Source: UBA3064 sp016868095 | GTDB taxonomy: Bacteria; Pseudomonadota; Gammaproteobacteria; Burkholderiales; Burkholderiaceae_E | Reading direction: 5' to 3' | DNA: 64,000 nucleotides | Assembly (NCBI GenBank): GCA_041175665.1 | Contig: JBEDEM010000003.1 | Span: 1-64,000, forward strand | In this document: positions 61,008 through 64,000 of the stretch, piece by piece | How positions within the stretch are numbered: the first letter of the stretch is position 1 | How the letters are laid out: each line of letters opens with the position of its first letter | Notes under the pieces: model-generated | What the model saw: only the letters and a program-made list of their open reading frames with translations | Told to the model about the DNA's origin: nothing | The model's database searches: none | Made by a program: the position numbers and the translations under genes

Positions 61008-62534
61008 ATGCCGATTGACTACTTGAAACGCATTCTCACTGCTCGTGTGTACGACGTGGCGAGAGAGACACCGCTTGAGCCAGCCCCTGGTCTTTCCACG
61101 CGCTTGGGGCATCGCCTGCTGCTCAAACGGGAAGACATGCAAACGGTTTTTTCCTTCAAATTGCGCGGCGCCTACAACAAAATGGTGCGACTTAGCGAGG
61201 AGGAGCGCGCCCGCGGTGTGATTGCTGCCTCGGCGGGTAACCATGCTCAAGGCGTTGCGCTGGCCGCCCAGCACCTCGGTTGTCGTGCTGTCATTGTCAT
61301 GCCGGTCACAACGCCGGCGGTGAAAATCGAGGCCGTACGCGCAAGGCAGGCGCAAGTGGTACTTGCCGGGGATAGCTATAGCGATGCCTACAGTCATGCC
61401 CTGAGTTTGCAACACAAGCATGGCTTTAGCTTTGTTCACCCTTTTGATGATCCCGATGTCATTGCCGGCCAAGGCACGATCGGGATGGAAATCTTGCGCC
61501 AACACCCCGACCCGATCGAAGCCATTTTTGTTGCAATCGGTGGTGGCGGCCTGATTGCCGGGATTGCCGCTTACGTAAAACAGATAAGACCAGAGATCAA
61601 GATTATTGGGGTACAGACGGACGACTCCAACGCCATGGCCCAGTCACTTGCTTGCGGTGAGCGGGTGGTCTTGTCGGAAGTGGGACTTTTCTCTGATGGC
61701 ACAGCGGTGAAGCAGGTGGGCCAAGAAACCTTCGCCCTCGCCCGGCAATTCGTGGATGAGGTGATTTGCGTTAACACCGATGCCATTTGTGCCGCAATCA
61801 AGGACGTCTTTCAAGACACACGCTCGATCATGGAACCGGCCGGAGCGCTTGCTATTGCGGGCGCAAAGGTCTGGGCCGAAAGACCCGATCAGGCAAAGCA
61901 TAAGACCCTGGTGGCGATTGCCTGCGGCGCCAATATGAATTTTGACAGGCTACGCTTTGTGTCTGAAAGGGCCGAGATTGGCGAGCAGCGAGAGGCTATT
62001 TTTGCGGTCACCATCCCTGAGCAACGTGGGTCGTTTAAACGGTTTTGCGCACTGATCGGCGAGCGTAATGTCACCGAATTCAACTACCGCATGAGCGACT
62101 TAAAGCGAGCGCATGTCTTTGTAGGCATTCAAATCCAAGCACGTGATGAAGCTAACGCGATAGCCAGCATCTTTGCCCAAGAAGGCCTTGAGACGATTAA
62201 TCTGACCGATGATGAAATGGCCAAACTTCACATCAGACATTTGGTCGGAGGCAGCTCAAGCCATGCCAAAGATGAGCGCCTCTTTCGATTTGAGTTTCCT
62301 GAACGCCCCGGTGCTTTGTCACGATTTCTGACCCAGATGCGGCCTGACTGGAATATCTCGCTTTTTCACTACCGAAATCACGGTGCTGATTTCGGCAGGG
62401 TACTTGTTGGGCTTCAAGTACCCCAAGCCGATGAAGCAGCATTCCAACACTTTCTTGCTGGTTTGGGCTATCCGCATCTGGAGGAAACCAACAATCCAGC
62501 CTATCATCTGTTTTTACGCCCTAACCGGCCATAA
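61008..62534 (+). CDS. ilvA: Threonine ammonia-lyase, biosynthetic
   Basis: 508 residues. Lys51 in FSFKLRGAYNKMV binds PLP; ASAGNHAQGVALAA and AIGGGGLIAGIAAYVKQ are the next motifs. Residues 330 onward form two ACT-like regulatory domains (REAIFAVTIPEQRGSFKRFCALIG and RLFRFEFPERPGALSRFLTQM), where isoleucine feedback acts. It makes 2-oxobutyrate for isoleucine. Distinct from the ACT-less dehydratase at 42119. It diverges from yqaA. Confidence 0.96.
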   Translation: MPIDYLKRILTARVYDVARETPLEPAPGLSTRLGHRLLLKREDMQTVFSFKLRGAYNKMVRLSEEERARGVIAASAGNHAQGVALAAQHLGCRAVIVMPVTTPAVKIEAVRARQAQVVLAGDSYSDAYSHALSLQHKHGFSFVHPFDDPDVIAGQGTIGMEILRQHPDPIEAIFVAIGGGGLIAGIAAYVKQIRPEIKIIGVQTDDSNAMAQSLACGERVVLSEVGLFSDGTAVKQVGQETFALARQFVDEVICVNTDAICAAIKDVFQDTRSIMEPAGALAIAGAKVWAERPDQAKHKTLVAIACGANMNFDRLRFVSERAEIGEQREAIFAVTIPEQRGSFKRFCALIGERNVTEFNYRMSDLKRAHVFVGIQIQARDEANAIASIFAQEGLETINLTDDEMAKLHIRHLVGGSSSHAKDERLFRFEFPERPGALSRFLTQMRPDWNISLFHYRNHGADFGRVLVGLQVPQADEAAFQHFLAGLGYPHLEETNNPAYHLFLRPNRP

Positions 62535-62611
62535 ATGTGAGCGACGAAGAGACTTAATCCTCGATTCATCAGACCACCCACGATAAAGCACAACCCCTCC
62601 CCCATTTGACC

Positions 62612-63934
62612 ATGCATTTGCTCACCCTCGGACTCAACCACCAAAGCGCGCCTCTCGCGATGCGTGAAAGGGTGGCCTTCGCCGGGGAAAGCTTAGTCAA
62701 AGCTGCTCATGATCTGAAGTCAAGGGCGGGTGAACTGCTTCGGGAGTCGGCCATCCTGTCAACCTGCAATCGCACTGAGATTTACTGTGCAACCCCACAA
62801 CCGCAAGCTGCCTCGCAGGCCCTTGAACAGTGGATTGCCTCTCACGGTGGACTAAAAGCGGGCGATATCCGAAGCCATACCTACACGCTCCCTGGCGACC
62901 AAACCGTACGACACGCTTTTCGGGTGGCCAGTGGACTCGACTCGATGGTGCTGGGCGAAGCGCAAATCCTCGGTCAAATGAAAGACGCCGTACGAACGGC
63001 CCAAGAGGCTCGCTCCTTGGGTCCGCACTTGCATCAACTCTTCCAACGTAGCTTTGCCGTCGCTAAGGAAGTTCGAACTCAAACCGAAATTGGATCGCAA
63101 TCGGTGTCGCTGGCCGCAGCCGCTGTGCGCCTCGCTGAACGAATTTTTGAGCGTCTTGAAGACACGCGTGTCTTATTTGTGGGCGCTGGCGAAATGATCG
63201 AGCTTGCGGCCACCCATTTTGCAGCGCGCCATCCCAAGGCGATGCTCGTGGCAAACCGCAGCCTTGACCGCGCACAACGGCTTGCGCGTCGCTTTGCTGC
63301 TCAAAGCATGGAACTCTCCGAGCTTTCAACCCGCCTGCATGAATTTGACATTGTGGTCAGCTGTACGGCGAGTTCGCTACCCATCATGGGGCTTGGTATG
63401 GTCGAACGCGCGCTTAAGGCGCGACGTCATAAGCCTTTATTTATGGTCGATCTTGCCGTGCCACGCGACATCGAACCTGAAGTTTGCAGGCTACCCGACG
63501 TCTTCCTCTATACCGTCGATGATTTAGGCGAAGTCGTGCGCCAGGGCATGGCTAACCGTCGCCAGGCGGCCTCACAGGCCGAGGCAATCATCGAGGCTCG
63601 GGTTGAACATTTCATGCACTGGTTGGCAAGAAGACGTGCAGTGCCTGCGATTCAAGAACTACACGAAAAGGCCCAAGCGCTGCGTCGGCTTGAGCTTGAG
63701 CGCGCCATGCGCTTACTTGCCAGGGGCGAGGATCCAGGCCGAGTGATCGAAGGCTTATCGCTCGCCTTAACAGCGAAGTTCTTGCATGGCCCAACCCAAA
63801 TGCTGCAAGACGCAGCAGGTCTTGGCACCCAGGCCCAAGACGCGCACTGGTTACCCAATCGCGCCCACGGGAAACGCCTTGACCGTTTAAGTCGCTCAAG
63901 CAAACGCTTAAATCTGCGCAACGCAGAGTCTTAG
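62612..63934 (+). CDS. hemA: Glutamyl-tRNA reductase
   Basis: 440 residues. It makes glutamate-1-semialdehyde from Glu-tRNA, the first committed step of haem synthesis by the C5 route. LLTLGLNHQSAPLAMRERVAF opens the protein and the catalytic Cys52 is in STCNRTEIYC. SMVLGEAQILGQMK and the NADPH domain (VLFVGAGEMIELAATHF) and C-terminal dimerisation helices are intact. ATG 62612 is used; the longer reading begins only at TTG. About 66 bp follow to the window edge; prfA and hemK would be the expected next genes. Confidence 0.96.
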   Translation: MHLLTLGLNHQSAPLAMRERVAFAGESLVKAAHDLKSRAGELLRESAILSTCNRTEIYCATPQPQAASQALEQWIASHGGLKAGDIRSHTYTLPGDQTVRHAFRVASGLDSMVLGEAQILGQMKDAVRTAQEARSLGPHLHQLFQRSFAVAKEVRTQTEIGSQSVSLAAAAVRLAERIFERLEDTRVLFVGAGEMIELAATHFAARHPKAMLVANRSLDRAQRLARRFAAQSMELSELSTRLHEFDIVVSCTASSLPIMGLGMVERALKARRHKPLFMVDLAVPRDIEPEVCRLPDVFLYTVDDLGEVVRQGMANRRQAASQAEAIIEARVEHFMHWLARRRAVPAIQELHEKAQALRRLELERAMRLLARGEDPGRVIEGLSLALTAKFLHGPTQMLQDAAGLGTQAQDAHWLPNRAHGKRLDRLSRSSKRLNLRNAES

Positions 63935-64000
63935 CGACGCCCGACTTGAGCTGCCGCTTCTTGTCGGCAGATTGCTTCTTGACTCCCCTAAAAGCCCAGC

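Overview
The window is chromosomal DNA of a betaproteobacterium, most likely order Burkholderiales and close to the Alcaligenaceae. The 16S rRNA fragment at the left edge carries betaproteobacterial signatures. Several gene blocks have the order usual for that order: apaG / rpe-gph-trpE-trpG-trpD-trpC; ubiE-tim44-ubiJ behind a giant DUF3683 FAD/Fe-S oxidoreductase and a DUF971 gene; and folE next to a BLUF photoreceptor. I see no phage, insertion sequence, CRISPR array or plasmid functions. Nearly all of the window is core or catabolic metabolism, densely packed, with many 1-4 bp stop/start overlaps.

Layout. 1-842: 5' part of a 16S rRNA gene on the minus strand, with its leader and a near-consensus promoter. 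0.98-5 kb: an enoyl-CoA hydratase facing paaI, paaK and acuI (phenylacetate and acyl-CoA chemistry). 5.2-7.2 kb: an M61 peptidase. 7.3-12.9 kb: trpC, trpD, trpG, trpE, gph and rpe on the minus strand. 13-15.8 kb: apaG, a 27-residue membrane peptide, dsbC and a UbiH-type hydroxylase. 15.9-17.2 kb: a two-subunit 3-oxoacid CoA-transferase. 17.2-19.6 kb: small unknown genes and a methyltransferase-like protein, ending at tRNA-Phe. 20-21.9 kb: two tandem paralogous membrane proteins with a MarR-like regulator. 21.9-25.5 kb: a Tat-type histidine phosphatase, an S9 peptidase and an arylformamidase-like hydrolase. 25.6-31.5 kb: a five-gene CoA operon (CaiB, enoyl-CoA hydratase, HMG-CoA-lyase-like, acyl-CoA dehydrogenase, MmgE/PrpD). 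31.5-37.7 kb: a hydratase, folE-BLUF, a DUF2189 protein, an orphan solute-binding protein, a DMT exporter and an alcohol dehydrogenase. 37.9-48.2 kb: an MFS carrier, M3 oligopeptidase, a threonine dehydratase, a TctC-type receptor, a second CaiB and an M16 peptidase. 48.2-52 kb: a TonB receptor under a TPP riboswitch, next to a NadR-like kinase and a PnuC permease. 52-64 kb: DUF486, an AI-2E-type permease, ubiJ, tim44, ubiE, DUF971, DUF3683, YqaA, ilvA and hemA.

Most interesting points. (1) The TPP-riboswitch/TonB receptor/PnuC/NadR-like kinase block looks like a self-contained vitamin uptake-and-trap module, probably for thiamine or a thiamine precursor. The outer-membrane receptor is the gene directly under the riboswitch. 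(2) The five-gene CoA operon can be read as an activation-dehydrogenation-hydration-cleavage route for a branched dicarboxylate, for which I can name no established pathway with this exact set. (3) The window contains an unusual number of short (11-27 bp) tandem or near-tandem duplications placed in or at the edges of genes. One duplicates a start codon and creates a coupled 8-codon leader ORF. One duplicates a stop codon. One lies inside an 11-bp inverted repeat next to the active-site motif of the M61 peptidase.

All functional calls come from reading the translated sequence against remembered family motifs. No database search was run.
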